Positions 27,701 through 35,303 are shown, counted from the first letter of the stretch. The stretch: 64,000 bases of DNA from Aurelia coerulea (GCA_039566865.1 CM076943.1:8604001-8668000), one strand, 5' to 3'. Notes: generated from the sequence alone by a model not told the origin. Made by a program: numbers and translations.

Positions 27701-30700
27701 AGACAAACGGGGCACAATTTTTTTGGGACACCCTGTAGAAGAAATTCTACCTGTTTTTAAAGCAATACTACGGTAACTCTCAAGTTTCTTTACAATAGTA
27801 TTTAACTAGGAAAATAGCTACCAGAAGTTCAGCCAAACGATCCAACGTTTGAGCAAACACGGATAATCTAAGATGGAAATGTTATCATCTTTAAATACAT
27901 TTGGATCGTTGACAAAAGAGATAAATAAGAGAATTTCATCACAGGTTTTAAGATCGAGTTTTGGTAATCATTTAAACGGGAGTATTCTGTTGGGATACCA
28001 GATAGCTCTTGGGTATTACGGACCACGGAGCCATGGACTTCGGAACTGCGGAACCAGAAACCGGCGGAGAGTAGCTCTTGGGCAAGATCTACTGTGTCCA
28101 CTCAAAATGAACTTGCTCAACGTGTAGTTTCATGATTCTTGGAGACAACTGAATCATCAACAAATAAGATAAGTAGAATTAAAGGCAATGTGTCCATGTA
28201 AGTACAGCCCCGTATACGGTCTTGTCAAAATATGCAGACACGATGCTGACGAAGAGCCTCAAAGAGCGCGCAGTGATTGGCAGAATTCAACTGATTACAT
28301 GCAAACTAAAGTTTCAGCTCCGAAAGCGCAACCGCAAGTAAGTCATCAGTCTGCTTGGATCACTTCTTGCCCACACCTTATCACATGAAATATCACGTGA
28401 AATTGCCATGCCCCCCTCCCACCCCGCAAAGCCGCTGTACTTACATGGACACATTACCTTTAATGGATAGGCTTAAGGTAACTCTGCTTTCCGCTCTATT
28501 GCACAGCGAGATGCTGTTTCGCAAAACCATTCTCCAAAGAAAACAGTTAATTTCTCCAATATCATTCGGTCCATCGAAAAGCGGTAAAAAGGATTGTTGT
28601 TCTGTGTAGTTTGGGCAATCGAAAGATGTATACACCGCAATGTTTGCGTCAACACTGACTTCATAAATCCTATTTCAAATCTTTTTGTTGTTTTCAGAAA
28701 AGTGGATTTTGCTCCAAAACTACTCCAAATAGTTCCGATTTTTTCGCTCCACCTTTTGCTAGGTAATTGGTCTACAACTTTGCCAAGTCTGATTGAAAAA
28801 GCTAGGCTAGATTTCTTGAAATCGAATTTTATGTTTCTGCTTACTTTTCGACAGCTAAAGGGAGAAACCTTGGTCAACAGATTGCCATGCTATAAAGCAC
28901 GCTTGCAAAAGCTCAAGGTTGAAATAACTTTCAGAAATGTTTCCATGGGCAAACAAATGAACGTCATCTGTCGGGAATACCATACCCAAGTCTCAATAGA
29001 CATCCTCAGTGCAGTGAGCTTGTAAAAGTATCACTTGCATCTATTTTGATTAAAAGCTACTGAATTTTACCGGCAACATCCCAAAACCATGCTTTGGGTG
29101 TCTTTCGAGACTTTCATGAGCATTCACAAATTATCAATCTAAAACTAATTTGTTTGCAAAAGCGTTCAACTCCTTCTGCATGGGCTAATCTGTTGACCAA
29201 CGCTATTCCCCTTCGATGTCGAAAAGTAAACAGAAATATAAAATTCGATTGCAGGAAATCTAGCCGAGGTTTTTCAATCAGACTTGGCAAAGTTGTAGAT
29301 CAACTACCTAGCTAAAGATGGAGCGAAAAAAATCGAAACTTTTTCGAGTAGTTTTGGAGAAAATCCACTTTTCTGAAATCAACGAAAAAATGCGAACTAG
29401 GATTCGTGAAGCCAGCGTTGACGAAAACATTGCGATGTGTACATCTTTCGATTGCGAAGAATATGCTGAACAACATCCTTTTTTTACTGCTTTTCGATAG
29501 GCCGAACGGTATTGGAGAAATTAAATGTTTTCTGAGGAGAGAGGTCTTGCGAAATGGCATCTCGCTGTTCACTGGAGCGGAGGGCAGAGTTACCTTCTGG
29601 TGTTTTTTGAAGGGAGGGCGATTTTGGGACCCTTATTATGTTTTGCCATACGCCAATTTGAGCTATCTGATGCATCGTACTTCAGCGAATGCTTTTGAAG
29701 TTAAAGGCACACTGTCATGGATGTGATTGGCCAGATCTTCAGATAAAATCAATAACAAAAGATCTTATGGGTTTGTATTCATCAATCCTTTGTGCGCTGG
29801 AGTCATGGATTCATTCCCAAATAAAAAGATTCATATCTTTATCATCGAATTTATTTCTGTGGTAACTGAAATAACTGAAGCTTGCCTAATTCCTTTCTTT
29901 TGGATTGTCTTATTTACCCAATCAGCGCCATGATAGTTTGCCTTTAAGTCCAACCCATTATCTTCATAACGAGTTAAAGACTCAAACATTGTACAAAACA
30001 AACCTCAATTCATAGTGTAATTAGTGAAACTTTATTGTTTGTTTTTAGTGAAATATTGTGCAAAACACATACGAGAAGATTGCCTGGGCGATTACAAATG
30101 TACCTTGTAAAGACGATAACCATCCAAATATTGCTTCAAATGATGTGTCTTGAGATCGCAGTCGCTGCAACAATGGACGACTCTCTTGGTATTGCTCTTG
30201 TGAATAGTCGAAGCTCTCTTGCAAGAAATTATCTGCAGACAAAATAAAAAGATGCTAACTAAAGTCTTCTCTTCCCTGACATTTAAAAGCTAAGATTAGG
30301 ACCTGCACAGTTACATCGACTTATCAATGAAATTTATGAATCATAAATTGATAACTTTGAAATAAATTCATATTATTTCACAACTTTTATCATTATAAAT
30401 AGCGTTTTAAACGTTGTCCCTACGCAATAAACAAAGTATACCAGATTCAAAAATGGATATGATCTGAACAAACCACTGAAAAAAATACTGAAATTTACAA
30501 TAGAATGAAGAGCGGGGGTGGGGAAATTGATCTAAAAATGAACAAAATCTCTGCTTTGTGAATACACAAATCAACTTTCCCAACACTTTCCAGTGCATCT
30601 TTCCTTTATTATTCTGTTCTCCCCGTCCTTGGCATTTTCTCTCCTTCGGATCTGTCCTCCTTCGCATTGCGCCACGCAAGTAAAATTCCACTGCTGCAGT

Positions 30701-32440
30701 GCCACAGAAGTGATTCCTCGTCAGGAAATTTCAGCTCGGAATTAATTCTTGCACACAGCACTCTGAAGGCAGAGTCTCCTATCGTACCTCTTATCGTTCT
30801 ACCTCCTATCATTTCTCCTATCGTACCTCCCATCATTTCACCTCCTACCTCCTATCTGAACTTGCTACAAGTCTCGCCCCGTAAGTCAAAGCCCCGTAAT
30901 TAAAAATAAGGAGCTTCGCTCGAAGTTTCTTGGCAACTTTGCTACAAAATAGCTAGATCAGAGGGCAATAGGAAAAGTTCGACATTACCATTAAGTTTAA
31001 AAATAACTTTGACTTTTGTTCTCCTAAATATGGTCTTAACCTTCCAAATGCATGCACTTTTTGGTTGACCTTCTTACATATCTCTTTCACGTGCATTTCA
31101 CACTTAAGTGAATTTCAAACTTAAGTGCATTTCAAACTTAAGTGTTCGATCCAAAAATAAATCCTGCAGACATCATACCAACCAAAAATTTACTCTGATC
31201 AAGCTCTTGTGCAGATGCATCTTGCAACGATGTAGGAAAGCAATTCCTAATAAATCTTGGATCCAAACGAAGAAGAAAATGTGGGGATGGCTCAGTGGTA
31301 GCACGCTTGACTACCAATCTGAAGTTTGGTAGTTTGAGTCCCCACCCTGCCGAATCTGCTACGTAGAGTGAGGAGAGTCACCAACTCTATGTGATTCCAG
31401 GCTAAAGGAATCATGAGGTGGTCACATTGAAAGGAAGGACCAGGATAGTGCTTCGATAATCTTAGCGCGTCCTAAAACTACCTTCGGATACTAGGTAGAA
31501 ATACAGAGAAAAAAGACGAAAATTGACTCCTTGCAACTTTTGTCACTGCAAAACTTAATTCTTGCACACCGGCACTTTGAACAAAATTACATTGAAAGCA
31601 TAGTCAAGTTCGTAGCAAAACAACCATCACGACTCTCTACACGACTTTGCCAATCACAAAATAGCGTCTTGCATGCAGCAAAGAGCCTGCGTCAAGTTCC
31701 GCATTCGGGCTATATCTTGCAATGAGGTAGCTAGCAACACGATTTCTCGTCAATGAAGGCGCGTTGAACTATAAAAATTCGTTCCTACAAAAATGTCAAA
31801 TCAAATCAAATCAACAAAGTAAGATCTTTACATGAAAGAGCGAAAATGATTCCTTGCAACATTAAATTCACAAGGATGCAAGCCCTTCCCTTGCATGCAA
31901 AAATAAAAAAGAAAAATTCATGTGCAGATTTGAAAGACCCATACCAGTATCCTCCACTGCTGTAGACCTTCTGCATAGCATTATTCTTCAAATTATGAGC
32001 AACTTTGCAAGTAACCCTTTTGCTTCTACAGGATAACTCTAACTGCATGAACTAACTGTGTTAGGAGATCTTATTCGCAGTTCATTGCTAGGCTCTTCAC
32101 CAGATCTCTGCGCAGAAACATTGACGAAATATGCTGTAACATTCTATAAATAGAAGAGAGGATAACCCCAAGAATCTTGGTTTCGAAACTCGGATGACCC
32201 ACTTGAACGAAGAAGCTACAGCCAATCATCGATGTGAATTTCCGAATTCCATCATAAATTTGACCAATCGCGCGTGAACTTCGAATAAATTAATAGAACT
32301 ACGGTAATGCACACCGCACACAGAGCCTTCTCGGTTGATTGAAAACAACGCGGAAGTGTTTTTAAACGAATAACCCGGGCCATGGGGTGATGGGGCTCAC
32401 AAGCTATTAAGGACTTCAAACAGTCGTCCATTTTTTTCAT
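6641..32440 (-). CDS. NFAT5: NFAT5/TonEBP-like Rel-family transcription factor, 12 coding exons
   Basis: Join on the minus strand: 32440-32401, 30232-30104, 27032-26601, 25626-25406, 20380-20300, 19754-19573, 18616-18426, 16948-16811, 15042-14996, 12416-8747, 7595-7525, 6778-6641. Every intron starts GT and ends AG, phases match at all 11 junctions, and the sum is 5,340 nt (1,779 aa plus stop). Order: acidic N-terminus (aa 1-265), Rel DNA-binding half (about 266-425) with the recognition-loop motif RARYESEGCRG at aa 277-287, IPT/TIG fold (about 426-533), Gln/Ser/Thr-rich region (534-1710) with polyQ near aa 970-1065, and a charged C-terminal segment (1711-1779). NFAT5-specific resemblance is seen in CKEITLDG and NMTAV and in the Q-rich tail; no calcineurin-regulated Ser repeats are visible. 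Known role of the family: nuclear DNA-binding factor for osmotic stress and immune genes. Vertebrate NFAT5 is about 1,500 residues. The family is secure; the exact orthology and first exon are inference. Confidence 0.88.
7525..7595 (-). CDS. NFAT5: NFAT5-like exon 11, charged C-terminal segment
   Basis: 71 nt from acceptor ctctttaacag to donor gtaggg. Codes WRELIEDTKRLVAEG and RLNQREAQ, a predicted amphipathic helix and turn. Phase 1 in (making Gln across the junction) and phase 0 out. Intron 10 (7596-8746) holds a MITE at 8302-8646. Confidence 0.82.
8302..8646. mobile_element. PIF/Harbinger-like MITE in intron 10
   Basis: Termini GGGCCCGTTCACAT and the complement of ATGTAAATGGACCC, flanked by TAA on both sides (8299-8301, 8647-8649). 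Interior has repeated CAAACCGGTTT-like motifs on both strands. Confidence 0.7.
8747..12416 (-). CDS. NFAT5: NFAT5-like exon 10, IPT end and giant Gln-rich activation region
   Basis: 3,670 nt from acceptor atattttcttag to donor gtaagt. Begins GAIVLKVPQYKK, the last IPT strands, ending IAFCYKPE (aa 533). The remainder is Ser/Thr/Gln-rich without other domains. A polyglutamine block (aa ~970-1065, genomic about 10690-10960) mixes CAA and CAG and is broken by Leu and His; its longest pure run is 9 Gln. A second Gln cluster sits near 8870-8930. The frame stays open about 100 nt past the donor, then stops. Vertebrate NFAT5 also has a single very large Gln-rich C-terminal exon. Confidence 0.95.
13142..13255. 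repeat. G-rich low-complexity and dispersed GGGGA-TTAA repeat in intron 9
   Basis: A 13-G run followed by GGGGACTTAATA and GGGGGATTAAAAG motifs. A similar, inverted block is at 21590-21670. Intron 9 is 12417-14995; 12417-13141 holds a 24-nt T run at 12462-12485 and otherwise nothing recognised. Confidence 0.5.
13872..14155. repeat. pentanucleotide microsatellite with three sequence blocks
   Basis: Consecutive blocks of TAGGG, then TATGG/TAGGG mixtures, CATGG (6 copies) and a long pure TATGG run from about 14041. All share a 5-base register. Confidence 0.97.
14190..14463 (+). repeat. ~275-bp dispersed repeat, copy 1
   Basis: About 85% identical by eye to 43188-43467, both ending GCACCCGGTA. 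No open frame of note. Both copies follow unrelated sequence. Confidence 0.8.
14996..15042 (-). CDS. NFAT5: NFAT5-like exon 9, IPT micro-exon
   Basis: 47 nt from acceptor tatcttccag to donor gtgagc. Codes LWETMAEVDKSKSHQ, equivalent to the NFAT5 segment W.SEAEID...FHQ. Phase 1 in and phase 0 out. It is too short for ORF callers but both splice sites and the homology agree. Intron 8 (15043-16810) holds an inverted-repeat element and a small foldback. Confidence 0.9.
15089..15780. repeat. inverted-repeat element in intron 8
   Basis: Termini AGCCTT and GGGGCTGGGTCACGT with complement near 15752-15780; arms about 45 bp. Interior has a short duplication of GTGGATTCATACCA at 15492-15542. No TSD seen. 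Confidence 0.6.
15890..16035 (+). repeat. diverged copy of the 199-bp unit at 22.0-22.4 kb
   Basis: Shares AACGAGGAAG...AAGAAGCGAGG, GAAAGATGAAAAACGAAAA and CTTCAATGAACGC with the units at 22026 and 22225. Confidence 0.6.
16440..16579. repeat. 140-bp foldback in intron 8
   Basis: Arms CGCATACCAACCGGTTTTGTG and AGGAAAATAT pair with their complements near 16532-16579; the loop contains GACCGAGCTTGCGAGGTC. Confidence 0.65.
16735..16792. repeat. dispersed repeat shared with 25985-26055
   Basis: Nearly identical block containing GGCGGGATTCTTGTATTGCC and GTTTTTGAAACGTCA in two introns of the same gene. Confidence 0.7.
16811..16948 (-). CDS. NFAT5: NFAT5-like exon 8, IPT domain part 1
   Basis: 138 nt from acceptor cattttag to donor gtttgt. 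Codes SPRGGKEIAIIGKKF and RVRFYGTDSD, matching the IPT pattern GG.E..L.GKNF....V.F. Intron 7 (16949-18425) carries a LINE 3' end and a TTAA-flanked MITE. Confidence 0.92.
17045..17455 (+). mobile_element. LINE (CR1/L2-like) 3' end, intron 7, antisense
   Basis: An 86-codon frame with FGTESLSFRGSLLWNNL, KKLPTVASFKRKIKTW and the terminal CNCKICK is the C-terminus of a non-LTR retrotransposon polyprotein (reverse-transcriptase ORF). It is followed by a short 3' UTR with GTAAATA motifs and a GATTTGATTTGA tail. 5'-truncated, as usual for such copies. Confidence 0.8.
17574..17887. mobile_element. TTAA-flanked MITE, family B copy 1
   Basis: Terminus AGGTAATGTTTCTATGTG with inverted copy at 17858-17887; TTAA at 17570-17573 and 17888-17891. 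Same family as 28183-28459. TTAA targets fit piggyBac or Kolobok superfamilies. Confidence 0.85.
18426..18616 (-). CDS. NFAT5: NFAT5-like exon 7, end of Rel N-terminal domain
   Basis: 191 nt from acceptor ctttttcag to donor gtaagt. Codes WDSLSVRRIRNWDAD, corresponding to the NFAT motif GILKLRNADxE, then a Lys-rich stretch and ARLMFQCTIPR, corresponding to the conserved (V/A)RLVFRV strand. It ends FMC in phase 1. Intron 6 (18617-19572) holds a short hairpin repeat and ATA/ATG microsatellites. Confidence 0.92.
18759..18813. repeat. 55-bp hairpin in intron 6
   Basis: TGCCAGCCACAGCGGGGA pairs with TCCCCACTGTGGCTGGCA with two mismatches and a 19-nt loop. Similar debris lies at 32642-32690, so it is probably repeat-derived. 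Confidence 0.7.
19360..19566. repeat. two ATA/ATG microsatellite tracts
   Basis: TAATAATGATAATA-type tracts at 19360-19381 and 19532-19566, the second directly downstream of the exon 6 donor. Confidence 0.85.
19573..19754 (-). CDS. NFAT5: NFAT5-like exon 6, Rel N-terminal domain
   Basis: 182 nt from acceptor tttttgtag to donor gtatgt. Codes VNGYSGSVIMTVFLV, a TG-containing turn, then CKEITLDG and PEQNMTAV, matching the NFAT5 core strands (CKEV..EG and NNMT.AV). It ends in phase 2, completed by the first base of exon 7. Intron 5 (19755-20299) shows no recognisable element. Confidence 0.9.
20300..20380 (-). CDS. NFAT5: NFAT5-like exon 5, DNA-recognition loop
   Basis: 81 nt, exactly 27 codons, between acceptor caatag and donor gtgagt. 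It carries SYRARYESEGCRG, the NFAT-type recognition loop (family consensus RAxYxTEGSRG; here Ser replaces Thr and Cys replaces Ser) and GCPTVR before the next strand. These are the residues that contact DNA in NFAT structures. Intron 4 (20381-25405) is the longest repeat-filled gap. Confidence 0.9.
20515..21535. repeat. older inverted-repeat element split by a younger MITE
   Basis: Left part 20515-20645 and right part 21445-21535 carry the same ACATGTTCAAA and TTACCTGACTGAAAT blocks in opposite orientation. The MITE at 20774-21357 lies between. Confidence 0.6.
20774..21357. mobile_element. Tc1/mariner-like MITE with TA target site
   Basis: Termini CAGTAGAAACCCGCATAAAA, perfectly inverted, flanked by TA at 20772-20773 and 21358-21359. 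Arms of about 140 bp contain repeated AGGTTCTTA motifs. Intron 4. Confidence 0.85.
22026..22424 (+). repeat. two tandem 199-bp units
   Basis: Units at 22026-22224 and 22225-22424 are about 93% identical. A 163-codon frame (21907-22398) runs through both, coding Lys/Arg/Glu-rich sequence, but frames differ between units because 199 is not a multiple of 3. Confidence 0.9.
22713..23437. mobile_element. TTAA-flanked MITE, family C
   Basis: Termini CCCTATTCC / CCCTCTTCC followed by CACGTGGGGGGGG and a palindromic GGGCCATTATGGCCC; TTAA at 22709-22712 and 23438-23441. The CCC terminus next to TTAA is typical of piggyBac. Confidence 0.8.
23442..23767. mobile_element. TTAA-flanked MITE, family D copy 1, with nested insert
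   Basis: Termini AGGGAATAGACATCG and inverted CGATTCCCT, with TTAA at 23438-23441 (shared with the neighbouring element) and 23768-23771. Homologous to 37107-37277, which lacks the internal 23603-23748 insert. Confidence 0.85.
23603..23748. mobile_element. nested 146-bp hairpin MITE, family E
   Basis: AGGGTCTGTTTCATCCAGCA and inverted copy, TTAA at 23599-23602 and 23749-23752. The uninterrupted homologue at 37107-37277 gives the empty site. Confidence 0.88.
24490..25250. repeat. scrambled local direct duplications in intron 4
   Basis: 94-bp identical copies at 24490-24583 and 24818-24911; ACACCCAATGTTTTTTCTGA at about 24738 and 25017; GATGAAAAGATCGTCAACAG at 25043 and 25199. 23772-24489 upstream shows nothing recognisable. 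Confidence 0.9.
25406..25626 (-). CDS. NFAT5: NFAT5-like exon 4, start of the Rel homology region
   Basis: 221 nt from acceptor cttttag to donor gtatta. Codes a Ser/Glu/Lys-rich linker and ends NLEMVEEPEE, which aligns with the first strand of the Rel domain (the conserved L-x-I-x-x-Q-P-E pattern) and joins in phase 0 to the RARYESEG motif of exon 5. The frame runs past the donor into intron for about 40 nt before a stop, so the donor is set by homology and phase. Confidence 0.8.
26490..26562 (-). repeat. tRNA-derived SINE-like head
   Basis: Minus strand has a box A-like CTAGTGGCTAGCG, an anticodon-arm-like CTGCAGA and box B-like GGGTCGAATCC (one base short of GGTTCGAATCC). Cys-tRNA-like layout, but stems are degenerate, so a SINE rather than a working tRNA. 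Lies 40 bp inside intron 3. Confidence 0.5.
26601..27032 (-). CDS. NFAT5: NFAT5-like exon 3, acidic N-terminal region
   Basis: 432 nt from acceptor ctcatttcag to donor gtgagg. Codes aa 57-200: ESVCPRDG at the start, then a basic stretch, and an acidic run after CDSIISLDD with eight consecutive Asp. The hydrophobic core IISL followed by acids fits a SUMO-interacting motif. It ends PSPG with the last Gly codon split. Intron 2 (27033-30103) holds four mobile elements; the nearest begins 94 bp upstream of this acceptor. Confidence 0.82.
27126..27735. mobile_element. mariner-like foldback MITE, intron 2
   Basis: Termini CAGGGTGTCCCAAAAAAA, perfectly inverted, flanked by TA at 27124-27125 and 27736-27737. 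Arms about 220 bp, 85% identical by eye. Confidence 0.88.
28183..28459. mobile_element. TTAA-flanked MITE, family B copy 2
   Basis: AGGCAATGTGTCCATGTAAG with inverted copy; TTAA at 28179-28182 and 28460-28463. Interior shares TCACGTGATATTTCATGTGA (opposite orientation) with copy 1. Confidence 0.85.
28477..29594. mobile_element. 1.1-kb foldback element, intron 2
   Basis: Termini GGTAACTCTGC, inverted arms of about 430 bp (28477-28905 and 29165-29594). TTAA precedes the left end; the right flank reads TTCT. A solitary matching end next to TTAA is at 44922-44936. Open frames in the arms are mirror images, not genes. Confidence 0.8.
29705..29943. mobile_element. TTAA-flanked MITE, family F, intron 2
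   Basis: Termini AGGCACACTGTCATGG and inverted CCATGATAGTTTGCCT; TTAA at 29701-29704 and 29944-29947. Confidence 0.8.
30104..30232 (-). CDS. NFAT5: NFAT5-like exon 2
   Basis: 129 nt between a strong acceptor (tttgtctgcag) and donor (gtacat), coding a Gln/Glu/Ser-rich segment with NFLQESFDYSQEQYQES near its start. It enters and leaves in phase 1, matching exons 1 and 3. An earlier possible donor (gttatc) would break the phase. Intron 1 (30233-32400) contains short tandem repeats at 30.78 and 31.09 kb and a tRNA-derived SINE-like sequence at 31.28 kb. Confidence 0.7.
30777..31143. repeat. two short minisatellites in intron 1
   Basis: 30777-30858: CCTATCGTACCTC/CCTATCATTTCTC repeats. 31090-31143: three copies of TGCATTTCAAACTTAAG-type 18-mers. 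Nothing recognised between. Confidence 0.8.
31281..31500 (+). repeat. tRNA-derived SINE
   Basis: GTGGGGA at 31281 and its complement TCCCCAC at 31339 form an acceptor-like stem. Box A TGGCTCAGTGG matches the consensus exactly; box B AGTTTGAGTCC is near consensus. Anticodon arm is degenerate and about 150 bp of unrelated body follows, so SINE rather than tRNA gene. Intron 1, antisense. Confidence 0.6.
32401..32440 (-). CDS. NFAT5: NFAT5-like exon 1 (start codon, tentative)
   Basis: Codes 13 residues from an ATG at 32440-32438 and ends with one extra base before donor gtgagc. An in-frame TAA lies upstream, with no ATG between, so this is the first in-frame ATG. A second ATG follows at 32431. 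An out-of-frame ATG sits in the presumed leader. The ending phase matches exon 2 and makes a Tyr codon across the junction. Short length means chance is possible; a different first exon further upstream cannot be excluded. Confidence 0.45.
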
Positions 32441-33044
32441 TCTTGCACTTTCCAACGAAATGGAGAGACATAATAAACTTTAAATACAGCTCTTTTTATC
32501 CAAGGAGCAGATATCAAAATATATTAGGCCCAAAGCGAGGGAGGGCTAGCAGGCTAGGGAGGGCCGGAATAATCAAAATTTTTTTATTTATACAAACAAA
32601 TCAAAATTAACTACAAAACAACATACATTACTTCTATGCCATTCAGAGCGGGAAAAGACAAGCAGTCATCTAGTTCCCACTGTCAATTACATTTGCAATT
32701 TTCTAATAATTCAACAGTTAAAATACAATACAACAGGAAAAGGGGAGTTGCTGCGACGGTATTATCATGCGCATGAAGAAACATACGATCCACCCACCAC
32801 CAGCCACAGGCCCAATCCACGCGCGGCACCAATTACACCCATCCATGCCCAGTCTCCAACGCACGCCCCAAGCCAGGCCGCCACGCCATTCCGAACTTGG
32901 ATGGAAAATTAAAATCACTTGTTGATGAAGATGGAAAACTTTCCAACACTTAAAGTTGCAAACAGTCCTTTTTAATTTTGTATGCACGCATGTACTTTCA
33001 TATGTACCGAGTATACATTAGACAGCTTGGTAACATTTCTTGGG
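32441..33044. other. upstream flank of the NFAT5-like gene
   Basis: Contains a GC-rich stretch at 32780-32895 (about 60% GC against an AT-rich background), 340 bp upstream of the proposed start, which could be promoter-associated or repeat-derived. No TATA or initiator can be assigned. Confidence 0.3.
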
Positions 33045-34709
33045 AGACCATACAGGGGCGTCGTGGGGCCTGTCTTTTAGGGGGGGCCAAGGCCCCGAAA
33101 TTTCCGAAAAATGAATTTTTCTAAGTTCGCCCTTTTCTCCGTTTGCGAGACGCTCGCAGTGGCTAATGGAAATTTTCTTGGGTATATTGGTTAGGTCCAT
33201 GTGAACAGCGATGAAGAGGCCAATCATCCTGGGATGAAACCCAACGGCTAGACCCGGCGGGACGAAATTCATATTCGGGGTGGAGAAATGAAATGCGAGC
33301 GAAGCGAGCAAAAATTTTTTGCGACCACATTCTTTACCTCGTTATAAAGTGCCCCTTTTTGTGAAGAAATCGCCACTGAAAGGGGCAGCAGAACTTGACT
33401 GACAGAAGGCTTTCCTGGGAAATTTTCAAAGTAGAACTTGAAAATCACTTAGAAATGGATTGGTTTTTGCTGTAATTGTATGAAATATAAGCATGATAGC
33501 TCGCTAACTCTGATAACTTCCTGACATCTTCATTTCTTTAAATCTTCATAAGCTTGACTTTCAGAGCCTTTTTCAGTGAAAAAGGAAACAATTTGGGGCT
33601 GAACTGAAAATATCCTGTGTGAAAAGATAATGCATAATCCATGGCTGTTTTGTGGCAATGAATAATAACTATCAGTAATGAAAACCTCTCCGTGATGTAC
33701 GGCAGTATTTCATTAACTTAAATTGTTAAGTGCCATCTTCCAATGTATATTTCAGACCTACCTGTTTCAATTAATTTGTACTTCCAAGCCTACAAAAAGT
33801 CTTGTTTTGAATTTTTTTGAGGCTCTGGTACCCTCTGATACGCAGTGTATGTAAACCACACTGCTAAAACGAGAACCAATATGTGGAAAATTTCTATGGG
33901 ATGCAACAAAACGTGCACGTGTTGTAGCTAAGGTTGTAGGAAGATGTGAAAGCAATACACACAATCTGAATCGATCAAATAACAGTATTAGCCCAAGCCA
34001 AAAGCCCAAAAGTCAGTCATTTTCCGACGAAACCTTAAAATTTCCGAAAAAGCCAACGATTTGAATTTTAGGGTGGGCCATGGCCCCCCTGCCCCCCGGC
34101 CACGACGCCCCTGAGACCATAATTGCCAATACAACTCCAAATTTAAAACTACTGAGAGACATTGGATATCAGTATGCAAAAGGACGACTTGAAAAGGTAC
34201 CACTAGTTGATGGAGCTCTTGATGAGATCTTTGCAAGAGAATTATTTCAGGCTTCTGAATATAATCAAATTTTTGAAAACAAAATGTCTTACTTGGACCC
34301 TTTAGAATTTGGATTTGAAGTTTGCAAAGGTGGTTTGAAGCCAAAGTTGAATAGAAATGCAATTCAAACATCTGAAATAGGCTCCCAAATCGTAATGAGT
34401 GAGGTAGATACAATGTTGCTTTGTCAGGAACATGAATTTGATAACAGGGATTATTCCAACATATCCATTGCAGATGAAATTGTAAATCCCGAGGATACCC
34501 TTTGTAATGCAAATGGTCTAGTTGATGTGGATTTGGAAGTTGACATGACAGGAGAAAATATTTTTAACATAACTTTAGGGCAAATGGATATTAGCAACGT
34601 AGATGAAATGGATGTGTCACAAGATAGAAATATGCCAACCTTTGCTGACAACCCACAGTCTTCCAACCTTTTCACATTTGAAGAATGGTTGTCTACACAC
34701 AATATGTAG
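32990..34709 (+). pseudogene. unrecognised open frame split by the hAT element
   Basis: Open frame 32990-33052 (starting MYFHMYRVYIRQ) continues in the same frame after the element at 34122, running to TAG at 34707-34709; removal of the insertion plus one TSD copy joins them in frame. The downstream part (196 codons) is acidic, with WETIIANTTPN at the junction and FTFEEWLSTHNM at the end. The hAT end supplies an in-frame ATG at 34080, so a 209-residue version is now possible. No family recognised; a transposon-borne gene or a host gene's last exon are both possible. AATAAA-containing GTAAATAAATT repeats follow at 34777. Confidence 0.45.
33053..34113. mobile_element. non-autonomous hAT element with 8-bp TSD
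   Basis: Termini CAGGGGCGTCGTGG and its complement CCACGACGCCCCTG. Flanked by AGACCATA at 33045-33052 and 34114-34121, a perfect 8-bp duplication. Interior shows short further inverted pairing (GGCCATGGCCCC, AATTTCCGAAAAA) and no transposase. Confidence 0.92.
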
Positions 34710-34867
34710 TTGGGGCTGGTATGATTTTGTATCAGATTTGTTGCAACTGGATGAAATCACATGGACTTGTCGAATTGTAAATAAATTGTAAATAAATTGT
34801 AAATATTGTTATACACAATTGTTTGTTCGGATTCTATTTTGTTGACCTTATGGTTCTGTTTGGTTCA

Positions 34868-35040
34868 GTTTGTAAATAGCCATCTTCATGGACTGTGACC
34901 TTGACGTGGTGAAGATGCTTGTGTAACTCTTTGACCCATTAGAGCTTTACTAGCTGGAGCACTATCCGCTCCTTCCTAGGGCTACCCTTGCTAGGCAGAT
35001 CAATGGTTAGAGTTCAGACAAAATCAGTCCACTGCACATA
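34868..35040 (+). mobile_element. LINE 5'-leader-like structured segment
   Basis: ACTGTGACCTTGACGTGGTG, GCTTGTGTAACTC, GGGCTACCC and AGTTCAGACAAA follow in the order I know from the leader of metazoan non-LTR retrotransposons. No ORF follows before a (AAT)n tract, so it is a fragment. This rests on memory of the motif. Confidence 0.4.
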
Positions 35041-35302
35041 TTTTGTTAATAACTCCTTGTAAATAATTCAACTCTCAGATCAATGAAAATTGAGAGACCT
35101 CAGCACTTGGAAAAATCATTTCTAAGAAATGTCATCTTTATATATCCCGCAAGTTGGGTTTCTAACATGATAGATTTTAACTCTGATTTGTCCTGTAATA
35201 TATATTAATTTTAGTTTTATTGTAAATTATGTATATTGCAAATAGTAGGCCTTAATTAGCTGCAATTTAGCTATTCATTTTTTAGCCTACTCTAAATAGA
35301 TA

Positions 35303-35303
35303 T

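Noticed and set aside
28594..29572. 143- and 134-codon frames around 28.5-29.6 kb
   Set aside because: Mirror frames in the two arms of a foldback element; no motif.
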